Source: Streptococcus thermophilus (GTDB lineage: Bacteria; Actinomycetota; Actinomycetes; Mycobacteriales; Mycobacteriaceae). Taken from it: 64,000 nt of DNA. The position numbers and the translations under genes were made by a program. Below are positions 8,824 to 16,668 of this stretch, one piece after another (the stretch's first letter is position 1; every line of letters starts with the position of its first letter). The stretch is taken from the NCBI GenBank assembly GCA_900618065.1, contig UYIL01000003.1, positions 124,001 to 188,000 on the forward strand. The letters run 5' to 3'. Below the pieces are notes generated by a model, which saw only the letters and a program-made list of their open reading frames with translations, made no database searches and was not told where the DNA came from.

Positions 8824-9564
8824 TTAGAACGGGCGAATATCCACCCGCGCGAGAATCGCGTTGTTGCCCAAGCTTTCCTGGACAGCGGCGTTGATAGCGT
8901 CGTCAGGCGCGCTCGTGAAGATATGTCCGCCCCACGCTTCCTTGCCGGGGGAGTACCAGCCGTCGCCGCCTCCGGACACGTTGAGCGCAGCGTCGCGCAC
9001 CCACAGCGGACCGATGGCGCCAGGGTTGGACAGAACGTCAAAGGGCTCCAACTGTGTGTGAGCGGCTGGGTCGAGTCGCTCGATCGCACCTTGGTACAAC
9101 GCGGCCACTCGACGCTCGTTGTCAGACCGCGACAAGAAGTACACGTTGGCCACGCGCATCCCGTCGGCCGGCGCATGGCGCAGTGTCAGCGGCTCGAACC
9201 CATCAAGGGTGCTGGGGTAGGGGTCATTGTCCTCAAGATCACTGAGGAAGAAATGGTTGGCCAGCTGCTCCGAGGCCTCTTCGTCGTCGTCAATAGTTGG
9301 GTCCACGCGCACAATTGTGCGCAGCTGGTAGAGGTCCATGCCCTCCGGGTCGCTCTGGCCCTCGTACGCGGCCTCCGTCCGCAGGTTCCACAGCTCGAAC
9401 GCGCGGTCAGCCTCGGCGCATGGACGCGGCTTGAGCGAACGCGTGACGACGTCCGCACCCAGCCCCTCAACCCTCTCGCAGTAACGCCGGAACGCCGTGT
9501 CGAGATCCTCCGCCCTGCAAATGAATGTGGTGGTGACAAGGCGGACGTCGGTTTGACTGGCCAT
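8824..9564 (-). CDS. Conserved hypothetical soluble protein
   Basis: This is a 246-residue acidic protein with no signal peptide or membrane segment. I do not recognise the family. Visible features are an N-terminal alpha/beta segment (VRLVTTTFICRAEDLDTAFR), an Asp/Glu-rich middle (DPTIDDDEEASEQ), and a C-terminal region rich in Gly and Trp (GGGDGWYSPGKEAWGGHIF). The start ATG has a strong GGAGGA 3 bases upstream. It follows the DUF5129 gene by 33 bases on the same strand, so the two probably form an operon and may act together. Confidence 0.7.
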   Translation of the reverse strand: MASQTDVRLVTTTFICRAEDLDTAFRRYCERVEGLGADVVTRSLKPRPCAEADRAFELWNLRTEAAYEGQSDPEGMDLYQLRTIVRVDPTIDDDEEASEQLANHFFLSDLEDNDPYPSTLDGFEPLTLRHAPADGMRVANVYFLSRSDNERRVAALYQGAIERLDPAAHTQLEPFDVLSNPGAIGPLWVRDAALNVSGGGDGWYSPGKEAWGGHIFTSAPDDAINAAVQESLGNNAILARVDIRPF

Positions 9565-9597
9565 TCTTCCTCCAAGCTTTGTGCAGGAACGTGTGCT

Positions 9598-11037
9598 TTA
9601 GAATCTCGACGAACTGCCGGCAGACGTGAATCCAGATGAGGAGACACCTGGGGTCGTGCTGGAGGACGCCACCTCCTGCTGGCGTTGGTGTTCCTGCACG
9701 TTCGTTTCATGCCAGCTGTCCATGATGGCGAAGGTGGTGAACCCGGAGTAGGTGTAGTTCGGCTCATAGACCGCGGGGGAGGGCAGCGGCATGTACTCTG
9801 CAACGTCGCTGAACTCTTTCTCACGCACCTGCTCGAGGAGCACGCGGTAGTCCCCGAGAACGCGGACGAAGCTATCGAGGAATGCGGGGGATGTCGGGTC
9901 CCGATCCAACTCGTCGATCCGGAGCTCCAGCCGCTCCAAGTCCTGCTTTAACCCCGAGTCGGTTGCGGTGTGCTTGGCTTGGATGACATCCTCGCGGAGG
10001 TCGGTCAACCCGGCGCGGCGAGTTGCTGGATCGCCCTGTTCAATGTTGAACAGTCTGTTGATGTTGTCCTCCGCCGTGGACACATAAATCATGGACTGCG
10101 CAGCTTCGCGGAGTTTTTTTCGATTCTTCAGCGCCTCAGCGTCATCAGATATCTGCACCTCGCCAATGCCCCCGGGAGCGTTGATCATCTCGTGGTTCTT
10201 GAGGAACTGGTCGCGCACCTCTGCCCACTGTTTGCGCAGCTCCGCGTCGGCGAGATTCGAACTCAGCGAGTTGGCGCGGACGTCAATCTCTGGAAGGCGC
10301 TGCGCCAGGTCGGCGTGATGGTTCATGACCGAGTCGAAGTCACCGCGGGCTTGCTCAAGATTGCGTTCACGGCGACGCCGAGTAGCGATGTAACCGGCGC
10401 CGCCGATGCCCCCGAGAGTCAAACCGGCTGCCCCGCCGAAACCGGTGGCGACGTTGCGTTCAGATTGCTTGTCACCCAGCTTGTATTCCTCCGCGGCCGC
10501 GGTGTCCATGGCGAGTCTCGCCGACATGAACAGGCCCGCTGGAATGTTGCCTTCACTGACATGAGGTTTCATCTCGTCAAGAACAGCCTCGTCTCGCTGA
10601 CCGTGATCGATGGCGAGCTCGGCGGCGACATCGTCACCGTAGTACCCGAAGGCTTGCCGCGGATTGAGCCCCACGCCAATGATCATGGTTCCGTCGGCCA
10701 TGCGGTCGTGGCCGATCTCGTCTGGATGCGTGCTGCGCATGTATTCCTCGACCGTGTCTATGACGTTCTCGCGGTTGCTCTCGAAGACCATGTAATGGAA
10801 CCGCTTCACCACCTCTGGGTGATCCATCCGTTCGATCCCGGCGCGCATGTCCGCCTCATCCTGCTCGGACAACACATCGTCCGGATCGTCGATGAACACT
10901 TCCGGGGCGGCACCGACGGAAACGGCGGCGTCGGATTGGGTGGGAACGTCGACCGTCGAAAAGCCAATGGCTGCACCTGCAGCACCCAGAAGGAGCGCAA
11001 CTGCGGTAGCGACGGCGGCGCGCTTTGATATGGCCAT
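9598..11037 (-). CDS. DUF5129-type membrane protein with TPM-like domain
   Basis: This 479-residue protein begins with a hydrophobic signal/anchor (AVATAVALLLGAAGAAIGF). An extracytoplasmic domain (about residues 40-190) resembles TPM domains ('FIDDPDDVLSEQDEADMRAGIERM', written in part; then IIGVGLNPRQAFGYYGDDV). Next come a Gly-rich second membrane segment, an Arg cluster (TRRRRER), a long coiled-coil-like cytoplasmic region, and a Ser/Thr-rich C-terminus. The family is typical of Corynebacterium and relatives, and its function is unknown. I place the start at the ATG at 11035-11037, since the upstream frame runs through a terminator hairpin. Confidence 0.7.
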   Translation of the reverse strand: MAISKRAAVATAVALLLGAAGAAIGFSTVDVPTQSDAAVSVGAAPEVFIDDPDDVLSEQDEADMRAGIERMDHPEVVKRFHYMVFESNRENVIDTVEEYMRSTHPDEIGHDRMADGTMIIGVGLNPRQAFGYYGDDVAAELAIDHGQRDEAVLDEMKPHVSEGNIPAGLFMSARLAMDTAAAEEYKLGDKQSERNVATGFGGAAGLTLGGIGGAGYIATRRRRERNLEQARGDFDSVMNHHADLAQRLPEIDVRANSLSSNLADAELRKQWAEVRDQFLKNHEMINAPGGIGEVQISDDAEALKNRKKLREAAQSMIYVSTAEDNINRLFNIEQGDPATRRAGLTDLREDVIQAKHTATDSGLKQDLERLELRIDELDRDPTSPAFLDSFVRVLGDYRVLLEQVREKEFSDVAEYMPLPSPAVYEPNYTYSGFTTFAIMDSWHETNVQEHQRQQEVASSSTTPGVSSSGFTSAGSSSRF

Positions 11038-11063
11038 GACTGCATCGTAATCCGAAAATGAAA

Positions 11064-11095
11064 GAGGCCGACGTTTCACGTGAAACATCGGCCTC
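11064..11095 (-). terminator. Terminator hairpin of the symporter gene, with parS as its tip
   Basis: The arms GAGGCCGA (11064-11071) and TCGGCCTC (11088-11095) flank a parS palindrome that is itself self-complementary. The whole 32 bases form one stem with 15 of 16 pairs. It starts 14 bases after the symporter stop, and on the minus strand it is followed by the U-rich TTTCATTTT. Confidence 0.75.
11073..11086. other. parS centromere site (intergenic)
   Basis: GTTTCACGTGAAAC is an exact parS core. It lies between the symporter gene and the DUF5129 gene and forms the apical half of a terminator hairpin. Confidence 0.9.
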
Positions 11096-11109
11096 AAGGC
11101 GGGGGAGGG

Positions 11110-12318
11110 CTAGGCGAGTTCTTTGACCTCTTCATCCCTGGACTCAAACTGGCCCTTGGCGAAGCGATCGACCACGAGGGCGATCGCACCGTCACCGGTC
11201 ACATTGGCAGCAGTGCCGAAGGAGTCGATGACGATGTAGGCCGCGATCATCAGGCCGACCATGTTCTCGTCGAAACCAAGCATGGAGGCGAGCAGGCCAG
11301 TGGCTGCCATGATAGCGCCACCCGGGACACCCGGCGCAGCAATCATCATGACGCCCAGCAGGAGGATGAAGCCAAGATAGAGGCCCGCGTTGACATCCAT
11401 TCCCGCCATATAGATGACGGCGAAAGCGTAGAGCGCGATCTTCATCATCGAGCCGGACAGGTGGATCGTCGCGCACAGCGGCACAACGAAACCGGCGACA
11501 TTCTCATCGACTTTATTGTTCAACGTGGACTTCAGCGTGACCGGAATAGTCGCCGCAGACGAAGAAGTGCCCAGGGCGGTGAAGTACGCGGGCAGCATGT
11601 TGCGCAGAGCGGTGAACGGATTGACGCCCGCGACGACACCGGCGATCAAGTACTGGAGCACCAGCAAGACGACGGTCATGATGACGGACAGCAGCAACAC
11701 CTTGCCGAAGGCCGCCATGGTGGAGGCCATGTTCTCGTTCATGCCCAAGTTCAAGAACATGCCGAAGATGAAGACCGGCAGCAGCGGGATTACAAAGGAC
11801 GTGACCACCTTCATGATCACGCGCTCAAGATCCTTGGTGAAGGAGTAGAGAGTGTCGGACTTCACCGCAGTCATAGCCAAGCCCACGCAGAACGAAAGGA
11901 CCAGAGCGGTCATCACTGCGAACGGAGGATCGATCTCCACCTCGAAGAAGGGGGAGAGGGCGCCTTCATCAACGTCCTCAATATCGGTCTGCAACGACTG
12001 GCCGCCCAGCAGCCACGGGTACAGGGCAGCGGAGACCCCCCAGGCAATAAGCCCTGAGATCACCGTGGAGCTGTACGCGATACCGGCCGTGATGCCGAGC
12101 CACTTACCGGCGCCTTGGCCGAGGCTAGCGATCGCGGGCGTGATCAGCGCGAAGATCAGCACCGGAACGAAAAAGCCCAGGAAATTAGAGAAGAGCCCGT
12201 TGAAGGTGACAAAAATGCGGGCGAGCCATTCGGGAAAGAAGAAGCTGCAGGCGATGCCGGCCACGATGGCCACGACAATCCAGAACAGCAGCGACCTCGT
12301 GATCGACTTTGTGTTCAT
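11110..12318 (-). CDS. Dicarboxylate/amino acid:cation symporter (DAACS family)
   Basis: This 402-residue transporter of the GltP/DctA/SstT family couples uptake of glutamate, C4-dicarboxylates or serine/threonine to Na+ or H+. The family motifs are present: the Ser-rich re-entrant loop 'FTALGTSSSAATIPVTL', 'GVPGGAIMAATGLL', and the substrate/cation motif 'FGTAANVTGDGAIALVVDR'. Eight or more membrane helices are evident. The substrate cannot be fixed from sequence. The ATG at 12316-12318 with AAGG upstream is preferred over the upstream in-frame start at 12345. It is monocistronic, with its own terminator. Confidence 0.88.
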   Translation of the reverse strand: MNTKSITRSLLFWIVVAIVAGIACSFFFPEWLARIFVTFNGLFSNFLGFFVPVLIFALITPAIASLGQGAGKWLGITAGIAYSSTVISGLIAWGVSAALYPWLLGGQSLQTDIEDVDEGALSPFFEVEIDPPFAVMTALVLSFCVGLAMTAVKSDTLYSFTKDLERVIMKVVTSFVIPLLPVFIFGMFLNLGMNENMASTMAAFGKVLLLSVIMTVVLLVLQYLIAGVVAGVNPFTALRNMLPAYFTALGTSSSAATIPVTLKSTLNNKVDENVAGFVVPLCATIHLSGSMMKIALYAFAVIYMAGMDVNAGLYLGFILLLGVMMIAAPGVPGGAIMAATGLLASMLGFDENMVGLMIAAYIVIDSFGTAANVTGDGAIALVVDRFAKGQFESRDEEVKELA

Positions 12319-12365
12319 GCCTTCATTCTCCACCACCCGGCCCACGAGAAAAAATCGCGTCCCGG

Positions 12366-12371
12366 TAAACT
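12366..12371 (+). promoter_or_regulatory. Candidate -10 element, leaderless SdpI-like gene
   Basis: TAAACT ends 8 bases before the ATG at 12380, and there is no ribosome-binding site between. This suggests a leaderless transcript. Confidence 0.4.
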
Positions 12372-12379
12372 ATGCAAGC

Positions 12380-12808
12380 ATGTCAGCTGGCGCAATCATC
12401 GGAATCCTGCTCATCCTCGCGGCCCTTGCCCTTCTCGTTCCCGGAGTGCTGGCGACAGCGGGCCGTCTGCCCGGCAACTCGGTCGTCGGGCTGCGCGTGC
12501 CAGAGGTCCGCAAGGATGAAGAGGTCTGGGACACCGCGCACAAAGTCGTGGGCCCGTTCCTCATTCTCGCCGGTGTGGCGCTCGCGTTCGGGGCCGCGTT
12601 CTCGTTCATCGCGCACGGCTGGCTGTGGGCCGCTCCGGTTCTGTTGATCATCGCCGCGGTGGTCGCGGTTGCCGTCGGCGGCAATCAGGGCGCGCGTACA
12701 GCCCAGCTTGTCGACGAAGCCCGCACTCAAACCCCCGAGCCCGAACCCACCCCGAACGTCAACCTTGACGCACTGCGCAACGCCGCGAAGCAGGCCGACG
12801 AGAATTAG
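12380..12808 (+). CDS. SdpI-family membrane protein
   Basis: This is a 142-residue protein with three predicted membrane helices (about residues 3-24, 57-80 and 83-102) and a charged Pro-rich tail. The stretch 'LPGNSVVGLRVPEVRKDEEVWDTAHKV' (shown for its pattern) matches the SdpI/YhfL 'N..vGiRtp.t..sde.W...hr' motif that follows the first helix. Bacillus SdpI gives immunity to a killing factor, but most actinobacterial homologs have no assigned role. Its stop overlaps the hipA stop by 4 bases on opposite strands. Confidence 0.75.
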   Translation: MSAGAIIGILLILAALALLVPGVLATAGRLPGNSVVGLRVPEVRKDEEVWDTAHKVVGPFLILAGVALAFGAAFSFIAHGWLWAAPVLLIIAAVVAVAVGGNQGARTAQLVDEARTQTPEPEPTPNVNLDALRNAAKQADEN

Positions 12809-13980
12809 ACGAGTTCCACTCTCCGCGTCTCAAGCTCGCGGAGCGCACCGTTGAGCGGCGATCCCGTTAACGGCAGTGCAGACAAATCGATTTCAGCCGC
12901 TGCTTTAAGAGCTATCTGGTTGGCGCTATGCGCCGCCTTGAGCGGAAGGCCGATAGAGTCCGCGAATTCGTCCCAGTGCCGCGCCCGGAGTTTCTTAGTG
13001 CGCCCACTCACGGACAGGGCCAACGTGAAATCGCGGTAGAGCGCCGTGCACGGAATGTCGTAGATGGGGGAGAGGCCCCAGGAACCGTCTTCGCTCTGCA
13101 ACAGAGACAAATTCTTGGCGTGCATGTCTCCGTTGCCAGTCAGCCACGCGAACACCCACTGAAGATAAAGAGCCCGCGTAGTCACCCGCGGTTGACGAGT
13201 GCGCGGTGCTAGTGCAAGGACGGCATCTTCGGATGAGACGTTGTATTTCTGCGCCGGAGTGATACCCAAGATCTGCGCCGCGTCTTCCATAGCAATCCGC
13301 CCACGGCCCGCATCTCGATCAAAACGGCGCACAAGCAATCCGGAGACTCCATGTGAGTCCTCGATGATTGACGCTTCAGCCACGGGGAGACTGAGCCCCT
13401 TAGCGGCTGTCAGGTGCATGTACTCATTCTCAACTAAATATGGGTACTCGTGCGGGGCAATCTTCAGAATGGCGGATGCTTCAGGAAGATTGATAGGCAT
13501 ATTCAGCATCGAAGCAGAAGCCTTCTCCTGTACCCCAGCGATACCTTGACCATCGACCTCCGTCATCGCCGCCCGGAAATCGAGTTCCTCCAAGTTCCCG
13601 CGCAGAAGGGGCGGGGCAACAGACGGCGCTGTTTCACGTGAAACAACTTGAACGTCACCGGGGAGATCGTTACCGATGGCAAGGAGGAGGGAGAGCTCGT
13701 CGTCAAGGGAAGTCTTTATGGCCTTCTGAAGAATGGTGAGCCTTCTGCCTTCAGGGAGAAGGCCCGCAAAAAACGGCGGCACGGCACCGGCAGCGGCGAC
13801 GAATCCGCTTTCCGTCCGCGGCAGAGTGAAAGCAACATCGGGCCCGGCATAGCCGTCGGTGTAGGTGAACGCGACAGACCCGTCGTCTCTACGAGCCAGT
13901 TCCCCAGCGAGAACCCCGGCTTTGTACACATCCGCGTGTCGGACGTGGCGCAGCGCCTGAAGATCCTTCACATCGCTCAC
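12805..13980 (-). CDS. hipA: HipA-family serine/threonine kinase toxin
   Basis: This 391-residue protein has an N-terminal HipA subdomain (1-105), a loop GVQEKAS (149-155) that corresponds to the phosphate-binding segment, the catalytic motif NGDMHAKN (283-290; Asp for catalysis, Asn/Lys for ATP/Mg) and YDIP (307-310) in the DFG position. E. coli HipA phosphorylates GltX and induces persistence; the target here is unknown. It starts with GTG, overlapping by one base the TAG of the antitoxin gene (TAGTG). A perfect 16-base parS lies inside and is read as V-V-S-R-E-T (residues 112-117). Confidence 0.88.
   Translation of the reverse strand: MSDVKDLQALRHVRHADVYKAGVLAGELARRDDGSVAFTYTDGYAGPDVAFTLPRTESGFVAAAGAVPPFFAGLLPEGRRLTILQKAIKTSLDDELSLLLAIGNDLPGDVQVVSRETAPSVAPPLLRGNLEELDFRAAMTEVDGQGIAGVQEKASASMLNMPINLPEASAILKIAPHEYPYLVENEYMHLTAAKGLSLPVAEASIIEDSHGVSGLLVRRFDRDAGRGRIAMEDAAQILGITPAQKYNVSSEDAVLALAPRTRQPRVTTRALYLQWVFAWLTGNGDMHAKNLSLLQSEDGSWGLSPIYDIPCTALYRDFTLALSVSGRTKKLRARHWDEFADSIGLPLKAAHSANQIALKAAAEIDLSALPLTGSPLNGALRELETRRVELV
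13631..13644. other. parS centromere site (in hipA), perfect 16-mer
   Basis: Bases 13630-13645 are exactly TGTTTCACGTGAAACA, the full parS consensus. It is in frame in hipA and encodes V-S-R-E-T. Confidence 0.93.
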
Positions 13981-14174
13981 TAGCGCACCTCGATCTCAAG
14001 CCCGAGAACGTCGAGCACTTCCAGAACCGATCCGAGCGCAGGCGAGCCGCTGCCGTGCTCGATCTCACGAACGGTTCTGTCTGACAGGCCTGCGAGCTCA
14101 GCTAGTTGGACTTGTGTCAGTCGCGCTTGCCTGCGTGCATTTACGACGCGTTGACCGATCTCCTCAGCCGTCAT
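13980..14174 (-). CDS. hipB: HipB-like XRE-family antitoxin
   Basis: This 64-residue protein is almost entirely one helix-turn-helix domain (LTQVQLAELAGLSDRTVREI at residues 19-38). It matches HipB antitoxins, which bind HipA and repress the operon. The ATG is at 14172-14174 with AGGA about 10 bases upstream. Several TTCCGAAAC repeats precede it and are likely operators. HipB proteins often carry a flexible C-terminal tail; this one ends right after the fifth helix (LGLEIEVR). Confidence 0.85.
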   Translation of the reverse strand: MTAEEIGQRVVNARRQARLTQVQLAELAGLSDRTVREIEHGSGSPALGSVLEVLDVLGLEIEVR

Positions 14175-14187
14175 ATCGGAGCAATCC

Positions 14188-14318
14188 TTCCGAAACTCGG
14201 TGTTCTAGCGGCCAGCATATACCCCGCAGTACCAATTCGGAAATATCTGTCGGAATCTGGCCCTGCGCGAGACTAATGCGTCCAAATACACCGGTTTTCC
14301 GAAACATCGTTCCGAAAC
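14188..14318. promoter_or_regulatory. TTCCGAAAC repeat cluster, likely HipB operators
   Basis: Exact TTCCGAAAC occurs at 14188-14196, 14297-14305 and 14310-14318, the last two 13 bases apart. The inverted forms TTCGGAAAT and TCGGAA lie at 14236-14244 and 14250-14255. The cluster sits between divergent hipB and trpL, so it could affect both. The operator role is inferred from position next to an XRE regulator. Confidence 0.5.
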
Positions 14319-14374
14319 GAGCAATATTCCTAAACCAGTTGCAGCCGGCCCGCCCCTGCCTTAGCCTGAATCTT

Positions 14375-14419
14375 GTGACTTCCTTCAACGCCCAGAACCA
14401 GTGGTGGTGGCGCGCATAG
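14375..14419 (+). CDS. trpL: trp leader peptide
   Basis: This is a 14-residue open frame, GTG start, encoding M-T-S-F-N-A-Q-N-Q-W-W-W-R-A and a TAG stop. Three consecutive Trp codons (14402-14410) just before a hairpin and a terminator are the hallmark of ribosome-mediated attenuation of trp operons. When charged tRNA-Trp is scarce, a ribosome would stall here. No strong Shine-Dalgarno is visible, so the exact start is uncertain. Confidence 0.85.
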   Translation: MTSFNAQNQWWWRA

Positions 14420-14486
14420 CTGCGCGCCGTAGTCACTCACCCCCTCGGCCCGCAAGCTTGACCCTCCAAGCGCAGCGGGCCTTTTT
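14409..14486 (+). promoter_or_regulatory. trp attenuator
   Basis: The first hairpin is GGCGCGCA (14409-14416) with TGCGCGCC (14421-14428) and contains the leader stop codon. The terminator is GGCCCGC (14447-14453) with GCGGGCC (14475-14481), extended by GCTTG/CAAGC inside (14456-14460 / 14467-14471), then TTTTT (14482-14486). Stalling on the Trp codons would block the first hairpin and favour read-through. Confidence 0.85.
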
Positions 14487-14527
14487 GTATCCACTATGAA
14501 TCCACCACAGCGAGTCAGAGAAACCCC

Positions 14528-16030
14528 ATGAGCACATCCCCTCCGCGCGTGACGCATATTGACGTCCAGTACCACGAGGATGCCTCCGTCCTCTTCCAGC
14601 ACATCGGCGGCACCGAACTGTCGGACACGGTGCTGCTGGAGAGCGCCGATATCACTACGAAGTCGGGGTTGCAGTCGATGGCGGTGCTCGCGGCGTCCCT
14701 ACGCGTCACGTGCAACGACTACGACGTCGTGGTGGAACCGCTGAGCCCGGAAGGGGAGAGGATCGCCGCCGACCTGGGCGAACAGTTGGCGGAGTTTGCT
14801 AGCGGGGACAACACGTTCACGTTTCCGCCGTCGTCAGCTGACAACGAGCGCGAGCGTCTCACCGACCCCAGCACCGTCGAGGTTCTGCGCGCGCTGACAC
14901 AACACCCGGAGTCGATGCTCGTTGGCGGGTTCGCCTTCGACTATCTAGCTACGTTCGAGACACTGCCTGAGGTGGGGGAGAGCACGAACACCTACCCCGA
15001 TTTCCAGTTCATTCTCGCGGAGATTGTCCTCACGATAGACCACAGGAATCAGACGGCGAAGCTGACGGGGATGGGGGACGTCGATAAGCAACTGCGGAAG
15101 TACGAAGAGCTGATCCGCGCCGCGTCCACCGAGAGAACGAAGATCGCCGGCAAAGAGAAAACGCTCACGGTGACGACGAGTCTGGACGACGCGGAGTTCC
15201 GCCGCGATGTGGACAAGCTGAAGGACAATATCTACAACGGCGACATCTATCAGGTCGTGCCGGCGCGCGCGTTCACGGCGGAGTGCCCAGACGCGTTCGC
15301 TGCGTATCAGTGCCTGCGCGAGACGAACCCGTCTCCGTACATGTTCTACGTGCGCGGATTCGACCGCAACCACGACCCGTACGAGCTTTTCGGAGCGTCG
15401 CCCGAGTCCAACCTGAAGTTCTCCGCGGAGACGCGCGAAGTGCAGCTCTACCCGATCGCGGGCACACGGCCGCGCGGGGCAACCCACGAGCTGGATACGC
15501 GCATGGAGCTCGAACTGCGTACTGACGCCAAGGAGATCGCTGAGCACACCATGCTCGTCGACCTCGCCCGAAACGACATGGCCCGCGTCGCCGAGCCCGG
15601 CACCCGCCGCGTCCGGGAGCTGCTGCAGGTGGACCGCTACTCGCGCGTGATGCACCTTGTTTCACGTGTAACGGCGACTCTCGCGCAGGATCTCGACGCG
15701 CTCGACGCGTACCGCGCGTCGATGAATATGGGCACGCTCACCGGTGCGCCGAAGCTGCGCGCGACGGAGCTCATCCGCGAAATGGAGGGCTCCCGCCGCG
15801 GGTCCTACGGTGGCGCTGTTGGGTACCTGCGTGGGGACGGGGAGTTCGACACATGCATCGTCATCCGCTCCGCCTACGTCCGGAACGGGGTTGCCACCGT
15901 TCAAGCAGGTGCCGGTGTCGTCCGCGACTCGAACCCGCAAGCCGAGGCCGACGAAACGCTGCACAAGGCCTATGCCGTCCTCAACGCGATTGGTCTCGCG
16001 CAGAACGCCCAGTTGGAGGTCGTCCGATGA
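14528..16030 (+). CDS. trpE: Anthranilate synthase component I
   Basis: This 500-residue chorismate-binding enzyme makes anthranilate from chorismate with ammonia or TrpG-supplied glutamine. The C-terminal domain carries the family blocks 'NIYNGDIYQVVPARAF', 'PSPYMFYVRG', 'ELFGASPESNLKF', 'YPIAGTRPRG', 'EHTMLVDLARND' and 'TLTGAPKLRATELI'. The N-terminal part should hold the tryptophan feedback site; a recognisable 'LLES' is present at residues 37-40. It overlaps trpG by ATGA. A one-mismatch parS-like string at 15659-15672 encodes L-V-S-R-V-T and reflects a conserved TrpE motif. Confidence 0.97.
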   Translation: MSTSPPRVTHIDVQYHEDASVLFQHIGGTELSDTVLLESADITTKSGLQSMAVLAASLRVTCNDYDVVVEPLSPEGERIAADLGEQLAEFASGDNTFTFPPSSADNERERLTDPSTVEVLRALTQHPESMLVGGFAFDYLATFETLPEVGESTNTYPDFQFILAEIVLTIDHRNQTAKLTGMGDVDKQLRKYEELIRAASTERTKIAGKEKTLTVTTSLDDAEFRRDVDKLKDNIYNGDIYQVVPARAFTAECPDAFAAYQCLRETNPSPYMFYVRGFDRNHDPYELFGASPESNLKFSAETREVQLYPIAGTRPRGATHELDTRMELELRTDAKEIAEHTMLVDLARNDMARVAEPGTRRVRELLQVDRYSRVMHLVSRVTATLAQDLDALDAYRASMNMGTLTGAPKLRATELIREMEGSRRGSYGGAVGYLRGDGEFDTCIVIRSAYVRNGVATVQAGAGVVRDSNPQAEADETLHKAYAVLNAIGLAQNAQLEVVR

Positions 16031-16668
16031 GCACGCTGGTTCTCCTGGATAATCAGGACTCTTTCGTTTACAACCTGGTCGACGCGCTCTCCGGCTTCGA
16101 CGCAACAGTTTTCCGCAACACCGTGTCCGTCGATGCTATGCTCGACGCCGACCCGGACGTCATCATCCTCTCGCCCGGCCCCGGCTACCCGGCCGACGCT
16201 GGCTGCATGATGGAGCTCATCGAACGCGCGCAAGGACGCATCCCCATCCTCGGCATATGCCTCGGCTACCAGGCACTCATTGAGCACTTCGGCGGCACCG
16301 TCTCGCCGTGCGGACCCGTCCACGGTGTGTCCATTCCCATGCGGCTCACGGATGACGGGCTACAAAGTTCGCTTTTCGACGCTCTCGTCATCGACGGCGG
16401 ACCCGAACACCTCGAGGAGGGCCGCCTCGTTCCTGTGGCGCGGTACCACTCCCTTGGGTCGGTAGACATCCCGGATGGGTTGGTGGCCTTGGCGCGCACG
16501 GAAACTCAGGTGGGTGACGTCGTCATGGCAGCGGAGTCGGAGGACGGGATGTCGATCGGGCTGCAGTTCCACCCCGAGTCGATTCTCACCCCCGGTGGAC
16601 CAATCCTGCTGGAACGGTGTGTGAAACAATTGTTGGGCAAATCCAAGAAAGGTGGCAATGATGGCTAG
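16027..16668 (+). CDS. trpG: Anthranilate synthase component II (glutamine amidotransferase)
   Basis: This is a 213-residue class I glutamine amidotransferase. The catalytic triad is visible: Cys78 in LGICLGYQ, and His182 and Glu184 in FHPES. It supplies ammonia to TrpE. The ATG overlaps the trpE stop by four bases. It is not fused to trpD, unlike enterobacterial TrpGD. Confidence 0.96.
   Translation: MSTLVLLDNQDSFVYNLVDALSGFDATVFRNTVSVDAMLDADPDVIILSPGPGYPADAGCMMELIERAQGRIPILGICLGYQALIEHFGGTVSPCGPVHGVSIPMRLTDDGLQSSLFDALVIDGGPEHLEEGRLVPVARYHSLGSVDIPDGLVALARTETQVGDVVMAAESEDGMSIGLQFHPESILTPGGPILLERCVKQLLGKSKKGGNDG

Noticed and set aside
15659..15672. Fifth parS-like site in trpE (GTTTCACGTGTAAC)
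   Set aside because: One mismatch breaks the palindrome, and the encoded L-V-S-R-V-T is a conserved TrpE segment, so protein conservation explains it.
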